From: Rutidosis leptorrhynchoides
Lineage: Eukaryota; Streptophyta; Magnoliopsida; Asterales; Asteraceae
DNA: 64,000 nucleotides
Direction: 5' to 3'
Assembly: GCF_046630445.1 (NCBI RefSeq)
Contig: NC_092339.1
Location: forward strand, 75,027,501-75,091,500
Below the pieces are notes generated by a model that worked only from the letters and a program-made list of their open reading frames with translations, did not search any database and was not told where the DNA came from. Both the position numbers and the translations under genes were made by a program. Below are positions 52,504 through 64,000 of the stretch, in pieces. Positions within the stretch are counted from its first letter, which is position 1; each line of letters starts with the position of its first letter.

Positions 52504-53732
52504 TGATGATGTAGCGTGGGGGTACGAAATAGTTATATATTTACTACGAAATACTATTAAATACGATACAATTTTACACAAGTTATTTATTTATTTACAA
52601 ATGGGATATACCTAAACCTTGCTACAACACTATAGGCAGTGTACCTAATCGTAGAGTAGTATAGTTTTTAGTTAGTCCGGTTCGTTCCACAGGGAGACGA
52701 CTTATTTTACACTATGTTTTTAAACAATTATATTTGTACAAAATATATTATATATAGTAATAATATATAAAAGGGGGTTTACCGTTTAATGACCGATTTG
52801 TCGATTTTATATTTTAAGCGAAGCGTAAAGTAAATGACGATATTTAACCAACGATAAAATAAATAACAATAATTAAAATGACAAAATAAATAAAAATACG
52901 AGAAAATATAAAATAAAATATATTATGCTTATTCAAATTTCCGTACTCATGATGTTTGACGTTTTGATTTTAATTTATTACCCTGGGTTAATTGTCCTTT
53001 GTCCTGGATTATTCGATAAGTCCATCTGGTTTTGCCATAATAGTCCATCGGTCATAATTATAAAGTGCGAGGGTCTTCGCCAAATTAACCTTATACCCGA
53101 AGTCAAATATTCCAACTAATTGGGGATTCGAACTGTAACAAGGTCTTAATACTTTGTTTAATGAATACAACAGGTTATCGACTGTGTGTAATCCAAGGTT
53201 TTAATGCTTTGTTAACAATTACACCAATTATCCTTGAATGTAATCCACCCCCGTTTTATTGAGTTCAGTAACTATTAATCCATCCCCGTGTCCGGTCAAA
53301 TGAACAATAATTCGTACTTATAAATATCCCGGCCATCGTGTCCGATTAAGCGTATGTGATTATATATAGATACGTCAAATCATAACCTTTATATTAAATT
53401 AACGAGGTATCTTTAATTTAATATAAAGCCCATTAATAGCCCATAGTCTAATTTCCACAAGTGTCGATCTTTTGTCCAAACCCCAATTATGGTCCAAAAC
53501 CCAATAACCCCGTCTTTTAATATTTAGCCCAACATCATGATTACTTCGACTTAAATAAGCATAATAATAACTTAGTTACGAGACATTAATTTAAAAAGGA
53601 GAACATAGCTTACATTGATTATTTATCGCGTAGTGTTACACGGAGAGAACTTCGACTTCAAAACCCGTAATTAACCGTTACATTAACTAAACTAACTAAT
53701 ATAAAACTAAACTAATTTATATTATATATATA

Positions 53733-53782
<50 letters not shown>

Positions 53783-54373
53783 CAGAGATAGAGAGTTTGA
53801 TTATGTTGGTGTATGGATTCGGCAGACTGCATGGCCTTTTATAGGCATTTTCTGAAATGACTGCTCTGAGATCGCGAAGCATTTGTGCCTTCCAGCTCCG
53901 AGATCGCGAAGTGACGCACTCCAACTCACCAACTTTTGGCCATTTGCTTGTCGACGTTTTTATTATATAATATATATAATTTTATATAATTATTTATATA
54001 TTATATTATATTCTTATGCATAGTTGACTTGTAATTTTTGGTCCGTTGCGTCGGGCGTTGATAGTTGGTTCATGTCTCAGTTCCGGATTTTCGAACGCCT
54101 TTTCGTACAATTTAATATCTTGTACTTTGCGTTTCACAACTTGTACTCTTGTCATTTTTAGACGTTTCTTATCAATAAATTGAACCATTTGAATTGTATC
54201 TTGTACATTTGAGCTTTTTGGACGTTTGCGTCTTCAAATCTTCGTTTTCGCCTTTTGTCTTCGCACTTATTTATTTAAACGAATATTACTTGAAAATAGA
54301 ACAATTGCAACTGAAAACTTTACATATTGGAAGGATATTACTACTAAATATATGTTCATTTGGAGCACTATCA
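52504..54373 (-). mobile_element. 5' LTR of the pol-less element
   Basis: 1870 bp, TGATGATGTAGC to GCACTATCA, next to the PBS. TA run at 53742-53781, TATA box at about 53837-53842, palindrome-like pair from about 53865. Confidence 0.92.
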
Positions 54374-54460
54374 GTTACACGGACAGAATTTCGACTTACA
54401 CACTTACAACATTCGCTAGCATACCCTTATTATTATTAATCTTAAATTAAAATTAAAATT

Positions 54461-54575
<115 letters not shown>

Positions 54576-55170
54576 TGAGAGAGAGAGATTGAAAATCATG
54601 TATAAAATTCGGCCAAAACACGCGAACTTTATAGGACCTGACCTCACTGTTGCTGCCATGAGATCGCATGGGTTTATAACTGCTAGGCCATGCGATCGCA
54701 TGGCCCCCTGGGACAGCTCACATTTGCTTGTTTTCTTATTGCCGACGGTTTTAATATATAATATAATATATATATAATTTTAAGAATTAATTATATATTA
54801 TATTATATTCATGTGCATAGTTGACTTGTAATTTTTAGTCCGTTGCGTAGCGCGTTCAGAGTTGACTCTGGTCCCGGTTCCGGATTTTTGAACGTCCTTT
54901 CGTACTATTTAATATCTTGTACTTTGCATTTTGCGGCTTGCACTCTTGTAACTTTTAGACGTTTCTCATCAATAATTTGAACCTCTTGGATTGTACTTTG
55001 TACTTTTGAGCTTTTTAGTCATTTGTGTCTTCAATTCGTCGAATCTGTCTTTTGTCTTCATCTTTTAATATTTAAACAAATATCACTTGTAAATAGAACA
55101 ATTGCAACCAAAAGCTTGTCTTTCTTGAGGGATAATGCTATGAAATATATGTTCGTTTTTAGTATTATCA

Positions 55171-57274
55171 AATATTCTCACACTTGAGCGTTGCTTGTCC
55201 TCAAGCAATATAGTCTTGAAATAAAAATACTAGAATCACTTCTTTATTCTTCACACTTTGTACATCAGTGATTTTAATACGGCGGTATGAACAATGATAG
55301 TAACGTTGTGGTTTACAGTCCCACATGACTATAAAAATTTAGATCCTTTAGGAAATTGGATCTTTATGAAAACATTTGACCTTTTGAAAATTCAATCTAG
55401 CTTTTACCCAAGATAAGTTTTCCGGAATAACCCTTCACCGGTGTTTGCGAAATTGTTTTTGTGGGTTTTGTGGGTTTCAGATTTGAAAATTTTAGCTTAA
55501 AAACTTGCGGTTTTGTGTCACCCACTTGCTAACCTTGTATTGGGAAAGCAACACGTCCAGTATACTTGCTCCGTATATTACCTTTTGATAAACTACCGTC
55601 CGGTTGTAAAGGAAAGCGTTGAACAAGCAACTGTTAAGGCAATGTCCCGTAACATGCTTTTGATTATGGTCTATAACATGTCGGATGCAATTACTATCCT
55701 TGGTAGGAGCAATAGTAAAGATCACCCTATAGTTTTTCAGTCTGGCACAAGGTCCTGTCTTTGACCATGCTATGAAACCACCGTTCTTACGGTTGACACC
55801 CGATTTGGTTCAGGTGACCTAATGAATTTCAGTGAATTCTTAGGATTTTACGTTCAATGGTAATGAACGCATTGAAAATGAGTTTTCAGAAAACAAATTG
55901 GTTTGTAATTTTGATCAAAATATTTTCTCGTTCAAGCTCGAGTTTAGATATCATTGAATTCCATGAGTTTGTAATTCTCAATCTTTAAAGTCAATCTCGA
56001 GGATTGAGTAATATCAGACTTAAAAGCTGATTTTTGATCTTTAAGGAGATTATCCTTTCTGGGGATCGGATTCATTAGTCTTATAAGCTAATTTGCACGG
56101 TGCCCCCATTGTACGAGACAGATCCTCTCATGGTTAGGATAAGTCTGACCACTTGGCAACCCTGTTTGATGCTGAGGTCCGTGGATTTCCAGCTGATTTT
56201 CGAGAAAACTTTTCAAGGTTTTTCGTAGACTCTACAACTGGTCTGGACGACAACTTCCTGACCTAAATCAAGAAGCGCGTTTCTTTTTCAGAAGACTTTA
56301 CTTCTTTTTAATGATGGAATTGATTCATCGTGTAGATCCATCTTTCTTTCAAATATATTATAAGAAATTGGGTAAAACTGATAAAATTGTCCAAAACAAA
56401 AGTATCTTCAATTATTTGTACAAAAATATGTGATACATGTTCTAAATAATTTGGTAAATTTTTCCCACACTTGGCTTTTATTTTCCTCTATTCTATTTTA
56501 AATGAATTCTAACATTTTAGGTTGTTTCTCAATTTATGTCCTTTCTGAGGTAACAATAATTTCGGTGTTAACACCTAGTTTTATCGTTCATAAATATGTA
56601 TAAACATAATTCTAAATTCATTTATTTGAAAATTTTGAACAATTTTACTAGAATTGGGTAGTCAGTATATAAGACTAGGGCTGTTCTTTATTATCAGAGA
56701 GCACTAGATTCTAATACAACTACTGCGTTACTAGTATTTTAATGGTAACCAAGTGTATAAGTCAAAAATTTTAAAAATCCGAAAGAATTTAACCCCTTCC
56801 CACACTTAAGATCTTGCAATGCCCTCATTTGCAAGAAATCAGTAACAATTTAAATTATTGAGGGTGATTAGCGTAGAAAAATGATTGAATTTTACCAAAG
56901 TTTCCAAACATATTGGCGTTTGTTTGTTGAATGATAAATGGTGCACATCATTTGTTCATTCCGTCTTGTTGTTACATCACATTTGTTTTTCGTTTTGTCG
57001 TCAAAATTAGTAGCTTTTGCTGAACTTAATGCCAGTCTTTGAAAGTTCGCTGTTTTACCCTGTTGTGTACAATTGACAATATACATACATACAAATAATA
57101 ACATGCATGGTAATTTGAAATGGGACTTAACATCTCACTTTTAAATCAAATATGAAATATTAGTACAACATAATAAAAAAATTAAAACTTACATTAAAGT
57201 ATCACAATATTATATGTTTTAAACATAAGTAAATAGAAATAATAAAAAAATAAAAATCACCAACGGGAACTATA
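55171..57274 (-). other. 3' noncoding region of Athila copy 2
   Basis: It corresponds to 9792-11930 of copy 1. It contains the polypurine tract at 55171-55185, further purine tracts at about 56460-56475 and 56792-56809, and the antisense frame 55513-55830 (plus strand, TGA at about 55762). Confidence 0.65.
56892..57104 (-). CDS. Small ORF downstream of ORF1 (70 aa, doubtful)
   Basis: Open for 70 codons in copy 2, containing FQRLALSSAKATNFDDKTK and CTIYHSTNKRQY. Copy 1 has the same frame with two stops (about 9990-10170), and the pol-less element keeps a diverged version (50280-50150). I see no domain. It may be a 3' exon, a remnant or chance. Confidence 0.3.
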   Translation of the reverse strand: MLLFVCMYIVNCTQQGKTANFQRLALSSAKATNFDDKTKNKCDVTTRRNEQMMCTIYHSTNKRQYVWKLW

Positions 57275-59488
57275 TCAATCTGGATAGGGGTTCCAGTTCA
57301 TGTCATCGGTCGGGTTCCACGGTTGGTTATAGGTGTACTGATAGGCTTGGTTAGGGTCGTAGAGAGTAAATAGTGGTCGCATATCGGGCTGGTATGGAGG
57401 ATAGTAAGCAGGTCGGGTCGGTACGTAGTTATTTGATACCTGAGGTGATAGCTGGCTCATGATCTGATGCTGATGATAGTGCCATCTATCATGATGTCGT
57501 TGCTTGGAATGATCGTACACATTCTCGGCTTCCCACTGCTCGTACCGACTATGTCTAGCCTCGTTTGTCATTTCTACCTCATCTATACGCTGGTAAACGT
57601 CAGTCATAGCCTCCCTAATGACATCCCTAATGTCATCCGGTTCCTCCATTTCCTCATCTAAACCTCTCTCTACCTGTGGATGACGACCATCATATGGTAC
57701 TGCCTGATTGTGTCTGCTCTTTAATACCTTTGCACCCTGATAGACCTTCAATCCTAAAGTATCAACCTGTTCCCTACACACCATCAGTGGACCCCCTTGA
57801 TCCCTATCTACACCCAAATACTCTCCAATGAGAGTAACAAAAATACCTCCTCATATTATTCCCCCGTCCTGTATTCCTGCCACCATTTTGGACAGATAAA
57901 AACCAACACTGTAGGGGATATTAACAAAGCTTCTAGTGTTTCGAATACACTTAAGGTAAAATAAATCGTGTAAGGTCATCTTCTCCTTGTTTTTACCTCT
58001 TTGTGTAATCGAATTAGGTAAAAATCTATGTATAATACGAAGCTCTGCTTTGTTAATATCTAAATAGGAGTGTCTTCCTCCCAGCGTAAAAATATTATAA
58101 TTTGACATACGCCTCCAGATGGCGTCCGCGTCAAAATTCCTATATACCCTTTCACCATGATAAATCAAATTTGTACAATCAGGTAGTAGTAATTCACCAG
58201 GAGTGTAAATCTGTAAAGCCCTAGCCATGTACAGCATGGACATCCTATACATCCTACGGCCAAGTAAAAATCTAACAAAATTTCTATCATCTAACCTAAC
58301 TACATCCGTATTTAACGCTATAGTACTCATAAGCTCAACACACCATTCCTTATATACAGGCCTACGAATGGTGAATAAACATTCCCAATCGGGAAAAGAA
58401 GAGCTGCCATACCTTTAGATCAGATGCTGTCTAACTGAGTTTACTAGTTGGACCCTTTCCAAAGGCTCCCAATCGATTACCCTCGACACTTCTACATTTT
58501 TCGTTACCAGTTTAAATTTGTTACTTTGGTACGTCGGGTAATCTCTCGAGCTTCGATCAAATCTTAAATTAGGATGCAACTGTTCTTCATGAATCGTTGG
58601 GTGTTCTATTATTGGATGAATCGGAAATTGTACGTAGACATTAACATATTCTTGCTGCTGATCATAATATGGTATGTGTTGATCATTATGATATTATTGT
58701 TCCTGTTGTTGTTCCTGTTCAGGTTCTGGTTCATATTGTGGCTCATATTCCATATTTGGCTGTGGTTTCGGAGCAGGTTGCCTAGATGATGATGATGCAC
58801 CATTAGTATCAGTATTTCTCTGCAAAACACATTAAACACAAAATTTGGGCATCCAAATATGCATTAGTGTTAGCAAAATAACAAATTAAAAATAATTACA
58901 ATAACATGTTTAATCCATATTAAACTCATACTCATTTTCACAATTTTAACAATTCTACACTTTTTCAAATAAGCATTTATGAAAATGTTTACAAAGTTTA
59001 TAAGCATTCAACTCAAATAACATGTTAAAATAACCATTACTAGCAATTAAACAAGTTTCAAATGGTATTTACATCAATTTAATCGAGTTCATGAATTTTA
59101 GACTTAAAAAGTCTACTTTAATTCTCAAAAATCATGTTTAGGATCAAAGTTTGGATCATTTAGCTACCTAAACATGTTACACTACTTAATTTAGCAATAA
59201 TTCATGACAAAAATCGGCTATAACCTGCTTATATCAAAAAGCCCCAAATTGCTCAAGAACACAAACCCTAGATCACTAAAAATTTTGAAGTTTTTGGCTT
59301 CAAATCATGTTAAATAGTATCAATCTAGGTTATACATGCATAATATACTAACAATTTAACTCTAATTACACTAGAAATTAACAAAATTAAATTAGGTAAA
59401 AATTAGCTCAAGAACACTAAAACTGAAAATTTAAAGAGTTTAGGGGTGAAATCTTTACCTTTCTTGAAAAACTTCTTAACAAATTCAT
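57275..59488 (-). pseudogene. Athila ORF1-like gene of copy 2
   Basis: Exon 1 is 59488-59459 (ten residues, MNLLRSFSRK). The intron is 59458-58820 with GTAAAG donor and TTTTGCAG acceptor. Exon 2 runs from 58819 leftwards in the same frame. Exon 2 is broken by a stop where copy 1 has Gln (about 58424), by a TGA replacing GGA at 57848-57850, and by shifts in the first 500 bp. The C-terminal part (57817-57275) includes the acidic EEMEEPDD and the Tyr/Pro/Gln-rich tail. There is no insertion here, so it shows the uninterrupted layout of the copy 1 gene. Confidence 0.82.
58820..59458 (-). other. Intron of the copy 2 ORF1-like gene
   Basis: 639 bp, two bases longer than the copy 1 intron, with matching junctions and conserved phase. 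Confidence 0.65.
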
Positions 59489-59642
59489 GATTAAAGCGGA
59501 TTATAACAAGAGATTTGGTTGAATTTGGTGAAAATTTGATGATTTTAGGGGTGTTTTTGGGTTATGTTCGTGTATGTGTGTGTTGAAAGTGAGGAGCACA
59601 GAGAGCTCGCTGGAACTTATGTTCCTGCCCAGTTTTTTCACT

Positions 59643-59693
59643 CCATGCGATCGCATGGTTCCCATGTGCAAACCCCATGCGATCGCATGGGGT
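59643..59693. repeat. Paired palindromes upstream of ORF1 in copy 2
   Basis: A 16-bp palindrome (59643-59658) and a perfect 22-bp palindrome (59672-59693, ACCCC..GGGGT arms around ATGCGATCGCAT) are separated by 13 bp. Confidence 0.85.
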
Positions 59694-59699
59694 CCGGCT

Positions 59700-60599
59700 T
59701 TTTTTTTTTTTATAAAAACCTTATACTTTTAAAATAAATAATTAATTAAAAATTAAAAATTTTGTTTCTTTTTAGGATGAGGGAGTTTCGGATCGTTGTT
59801 CTAGTCCTTCTCTCGACAAAATTTTAAAATTTGTCACTTTTTAAGCGTTGTTTTAAAAGTAAAGATTTTTGGGTTTTTTAATGTTTTTGGCATACTTTAA
59901 TTCAATAAGATTAAAAATAATGATAATAAAATTTCTCGTCCCGCCCTCGGGTAAAGCAATTTCGGTTCAACGACCTAGTTTTCAACTCACGGCGAATTTT
60001 AAATATCAAAATTTTAACTTAATGAAATAAAGTAAATTTTTATTTTTAAATTCACACTAAACTTAAATTTAAAATGCATAAAATTAAAAATTCATATAAA
60101 TATCATTAATATTTTTATACATTAATTTTACAAACTTATATTAAAAATATTAATTTTTAAAATATTTAAAAACTTAAATATATTGATTTTAAAAATTTAC
60201 ATTAAAAATTTGATATTTATATATTAATTTTAAAAACAAGGTAAAAATTAAAATGAAAAATCTTTTTGGTCTTTTATCCTACTTTAATCAATCAAATATT
60301 AACAAAAATATACGCCCCTCTTTTCGGTAAAGTAATTTCAGCTATATTATCTAGTTTTACTCCTGACGAATTTTTGAAATATTTTGGATTGATTGATTAA
60401 AGATATTTATACCTTAAGAATAAACGGTAAATTTCGCAGTGATGTAATAAATTTTTGTATGATATCAATAATTTCGGTTACGCATACCTAATTTTATTGA
60501 ATACCAATTTATAACTTTATAGCGAACGATTCAGCGTTTATTATCAAAAGGTTAAAAGCAAAAAAAAAACTATACATACTTACCTGTTAGATAGAATTC
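59700..60599 (-). other. AT-rich noncoding spacer of Athila copy 2
   Basis: Mirror of 4373-5318 in copy 1. No coding frame seen. Confidence 0.55.
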
Positions 60600-61016
60600 T
60601 CAGAGACCTGCTTTAGCTGACTCATAGGAGAGTCGTGTGATTTGGTTTTCCATAGCTACGTAAGCGTAACCTCGATTCTTCAATATCTTTTCTTCTAAAC
60701 ATATAAACGGTCCTTCTCTGCATAGAGTAACAAATTCAGTATTTGAATATGTTTGATTATTTGAACATTTACCTTCGTGTGACCATTTTCCGCATTTATG
60801 ACATCTTTCAAGGTGTCGTGCTCTTCTTTTTGTTGCGGATTTTGATTTTCCTTTACCAAAATGTGTCTTATGATGATCTTTCCTTAGTTCTTTCCTTACT
60901 TCGTCACATCTGCCTCTTATTACTGACACCAGGTCACTTGGGAGTGTGTCATTATTACGTTTAGTAATCAAAGTGTGTAGCATTAGACCATGGTTCAAAT
61001 CAAAGGAATTCTTCAT
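60600..61016 (-). CDS. Accessory zinc-finger ORF of Athila copy 2
   Basis: An intact 138-codon frame between integrase and ORF1. The middle is basic (GKGKSKSATKRRARHLER) and leads into CHKCGKWSHEGKC, a C-x2-C-x4-H-x3-C cluster. The C-terminal part contains GPFICLEEK and GYAYVAMENQ. Start ATG 61014-61016 aligns with ATG 3970 of copy 1. Its survival here, while pol and ORF1 carry many stops, may be chance because it is short. It is not the gag knuckle, which lies upstream of protease. Family unknown. Confidence 0.6.
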   Translation of the reverse strand: MKNSFDLNHGLMLHTLITKRNNDTLPSDLVSVIRGRCDEVRKELRKDHHKTHFGKGKSKSATKRRARHLERCHKCGKWSHEGKCSNNQTYSNTEFVTLCREGPFICLEEKILKNRGYAYVAMENQITRLSYESAKAGL

Positions 61017-61187
61017 CTCGTAAAACCTAAAAAAAATAAAAATTCAGAATGGAGGGAGAAGACTAGTTCTTTAGGATCTGCTAGGGAAAGACCATTCGGA
61101 TTCCATTTTCAGAGACTATACAAAAATAGAATATCTAACTCTAACAGAAATATATATTACCCTTAAAAGATTCGAACTTTCCCACAC

Positions 61188-64000
61188 TTAGTTAGCTGTG
61201 GTGTCAAAATTGTGATTAACTTCATCTTCAACTTCCATTGGATTATCTATGTAATGTTTAACTCTGTGACCATTAACCTTAAATTCAATTCCATTTGAAT
61301 TTATTAATTCTACTGTTCCATATGGAAAAACTCTTTTGACTATGAATGGTCCAGACCATCTTGATTTCAATTTTCAAGGAAATAGCTTGAATCGTGAATT
61401 GAAAAGAAGAACTCTGTCTCATTCTTTAAATTCTTTTGAACTTCTGATTCTTTTATCATGCCATTTCTTCGTTCTTTCTTTATAGATTAACGAATTTTCA
61501 TATGCTTCATGTCTTAATTCTTCTAATTCGTTTAATTGACTTAACCGTAGACGTCCAGCTTCATGTAAATCAAGATTACATGTCTTCAAAGCCCAAAATG
61601 CTTTGTGTTCAATTTCTACTGGAAGATGACATGCTTTTCCGTAAACGAGTTTAAAAGGTGTGGTTCCAATTGGAGTTTTGTAGGCTGTTCTAAAATCCCA
61701 TAGTGCATCCTTCAATTTCATGGACCATTCCTTCGGATTTGATCCTACGGTTTTCTCTAGAATACGTTTTAATGCTTGGTTGGTATTTTCAACTTGTCGA
61801 CTTGTTTGTGGATGATAAGCGGTTGAGATTTTATGAGTTACTCCATATCTTTTGAGAACTTTCTCAAGTTGATTATTACAAAAATGAGTACCCCGATCAC
61901 TTATTAAAGCTTTCGGTGTTCCAAACCTTGCAAAAAGATGTTTTAAAAAGTTAACTACAACTCGTGCATCGTTAGTTGGGAGAGCTTGTGCTTCCGCCAA
62001 TTTAGATACATAATCAATGGCAACGTGAATGTAGAGATTATTATGAGATTTTAGAAATGGACCCATAAAGTCAATACCCCAAACGTCAAATACTTCACAT
62101 ACTTGAATGACATTTTGTGGCATTTCATCACGTTGACTTATTTTTTCGGCCCTTTGACAAGCATCACAGGATTTACAAAGAAGGTGTGCGTCTTTGAAAA
62201 TTGTAGGCCAATAGAACCCAGCATCGTAAACTTTTCTTGCTGTAAGTTGAGGCCCATAATGCCCTCCTGTTGGTCCTGTGTGACAATGGTTTAAGATTTG
62301 ACTAGCTTCATCTCCGAATACACATCGGCGTATTATTCCATCGTGACAACTTTTAAACAAATGTGGATCTTCCCAGAAATAGTGTTTTATATCACTAAAG
62401 AATTTCTTTCATTTTTGGTACGACAACCCTTTTTTAAGGAATCTACATACTAAATAGTTTGCATAGTCTGCAAACCATGGAATTTCATTATAATTGATTC
62501 TCAATAGATATTCATCAGGAAAGTTGTCTTGTATGACCGATTCATTTAGAACTTCTAATTCAGGATTTTCAAGACGAGAAAGATAATCAGTGGCGAGATT
62601 TTCTGCTCCCTTTTTGTCTCGGATTTCGATATCGAACTCTTGTAAGAGTAAGATCCAACAAATTAATCTTGGTTTGGCATATTATTTTGAAAATAGGTAT
62701 CTAAGAGCAGAATGGTCAGTATAGACCACCGTTTTAGCTAGAACGAGATATGAACAAATTTTGTCAAAAGCAAAGACAATGGCAAGGAGTTCTTTTTCAG
62801 TAGTTATGTAATTCGTTTGTGCTCCTTTTAGCGTCTTACTAGCGTAATAAATAGGTTCAAATCGTTTTTCAATCCTTTGTCCTAAAACGGCTCCCATTGC
62901 AAAATCACTTGCATCGCACATGAGTTCAAATGGTAGATTCCAATTTGGAGTTATCATGTTCGGCGCATTAGTGAGTTTTTCTTTAAGAATATTAAAAGAT
63001 TTGATGCATTCATCCGAAAAGATGAATGGAGCATCCTTTTCTAGGAGTTTATTCATAGGAGTGGCAATTTTGGAAAAATCTTTTATGAAACGTCGGTAAA
63101 AACCGGCATGCCCTATAAAACTCCTAACTCCTCTAACATTGGTGGGATGAGGAAGTTTAGCAATTGCATCTACTTTAGCTCTATCCACTTCAATTCCTTC
63201 CTTTGAAATTTTATGAGCTTAGCACAACACGATATGGGATAGAAACCTAATCGTAAAAGGAGAAAACCTATCACTAAACAATCATAGGAATAGAAGAAAT
63301 AGGTTCAGACCAAGTGACAGAACTCTCTATGAGTTGGGCTACATAAAAGATCCTATTCTAAAACCAAGAACGATGCATTCTTTAACCATGAAATGACATT
63401 TCTCCCAATTAAGTACTAGATTTGATTGCTCGCATCTAATAAGCATTCGTTCAAGATTAACTAGACATATTTCAAAAGTATCACCGAAGACTGAAAAGTC
63501 ATCCATGAAAACTTCCATGCATTCTTCTATCATGTCGTGAAAATCGCCATCATGCACCTTTGAAAGGTTGCAGGGGCGTTGCAAAGTCCAAATGGCATGC
63601 GTTTGTAAGCAAAAGTACCATAAGAGCACATGAATGTGGTTTTATCTTGGTCCTCGGGTGCTATTGGAATTTGAAAATATCCGGAAAAACCGTCAAGAAA
63701 ATAATAGTAACTATTTTCGGCTAATCTTTCCAACATTTGATCAATGAAAGGTAAGGGAAAGTGATCTTTTCTGGTGGCGTCATTTAATTTTCTATAATCA
63801 ATACAAACACGCCATCCTGTTACAGTCCTAGTAAGAATAAGCTCATTTTTTTCATTTGTGATGACAGTCATGCCACCCTTCTTAGGTACGCATTGAACTG
63901 GGCTTACTCATGGACTATCAGATATTAGATAAATTAAACCTGCATCTAGCAGTTTAATAATTTCTTTCTTAACAACATCTTGCATATTAGGATTTAGTCT
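61188..64000 (-). pseudogene. Athila pol of copy 2 (RT, RNase H, integrase), degenerate
   Basis: Runs leftwards from the window edge. RT is about 64000-63340 (LPFIDQMLERL, then FMDDFSVFG), with a TGA at about 63907, a one-base deletion near 63535 and a 145-bp foreign insertion at 63217-63361. RNase H is 63188-62580 with a stop at about 62680. Integrase is 62360-61419 ([26 protein letters not shown]). Two GGA-to-TGA changes near 61418 and 61377 break the C-terminal part, which ends at 61188. Stops at about 62410 and 62680 also interrupt the linker. It is clearly non-functional. Confidence 0.9.
63217..63361. other. 145-bp insertion of unknown origin in copy 2 RT
   Basis: Copy 1 reads straight across this point (1771/1772), but copy 2 has about 145 extra bases between ttatga and ccaagaac. 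There are no inverted ends or target duplication, and no match to other sequence in the window. Filler DNA or an organelle fragment is possible. Confidence 0.6.

Larger units (their letters stand above)
46593..54373 (-). mobile_element. Complete pol-less Athila-family element
   Basis: 7781 bp bounded by the 5-bp duplication gttac (46588-46592 and 54374-54378). LTRs are 46593-48484 and 52504-54373. A PBS is next to the right LTR and a polypurine tract next to the left one, so it runs on the minus strand. The 4-kb interior has a gag-derived ORF and the 3' noncoding region shared with copies 1 and 2, but no RT, RNase H, integrase or ORF1. It is a non-autonomous derivative that would use proteins made by another element. 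Confidence 0.93.

Overview
The window is plant nuclear DNA, most likely from a eudicot of the daisy family (Asteraceae). It holds one intron-rich MADS-box gene of the AGAMOUS clade, two decayed gene fragments, and about 52 kb of nested, AT-rich LTR retrotransposons with TGG-type primer sites. The Asteraceae call is an inference from how the repeats look; the sequence alone does not prove it.

Layout. (1) 1-13915: a plus-strand Athila-like Ty3/gypsy element (copy 1), cut by the left window edge. It carries a degenerate gag-pol, a small zinc-finger ORF, an Athila ORF1-like gene with a conserved intron (split by a solo LTR at 6731-8799), a long 3' noncoding region and a 3' LTR. It sits inside a Ty1/copia element whose pol resumes at 13916 and whose 3' LTR follows. 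(2) 15477-15877: a MITE-like inverted repeat. (3) 16645-20837: a nine-exon MADS-box gene resembling SEEDSTICK/AGL11 (ovule-identity, D lineage), the only intact host gene. (4) 21265-22815 (minus): a frameshifted AIG1/IAN GTPase pseudogene. (5) 23458-24430: a decayed RRM/LINE-ORF1-like fragment. (6) 24431 to the right edge: a Russian-doll nest. Chromovirus 'element 2' (24431 on) carries a 979-bp hAT element and chromovirus 'element 3' (36815 on) in its 3' LTR. Element 3's 3' LTR is broken by a minus-strand Athila copy 2 (45311 on). The 3' LTR of copy 2 is broken by a complete, pol-less Athila-family element (46593-54373). None of the outer right ends is reached inside the window.

How it fits together. 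All autonomous elements are dead: each pol has premature stops or frameshifts, and element 3 has lost an RT catalytic aspartate. The pol-less element has intact ends, PBS, PPT, TSD and similar LTRs, so it would have needed proteins from a relative such as copies 1 and 2.

Most notable signals. Element 3's 5' LTR holds eight small hairpins with an almost invariant 10-nt loop and stems that differ but stay paired (38173-38496). All five Athila-family LTR copies carry a pair of GATC-centred palindromes at a fixed distance upstream of a TATA box; the pair recurs before ORF1. ORF1 has an intron with matching junctions in both copies. Purine tracts recur four times per Athila element. The MADS gene has an in-frame N-terminal extension joined across its leader intron and a perfect CArG box in intron 2.
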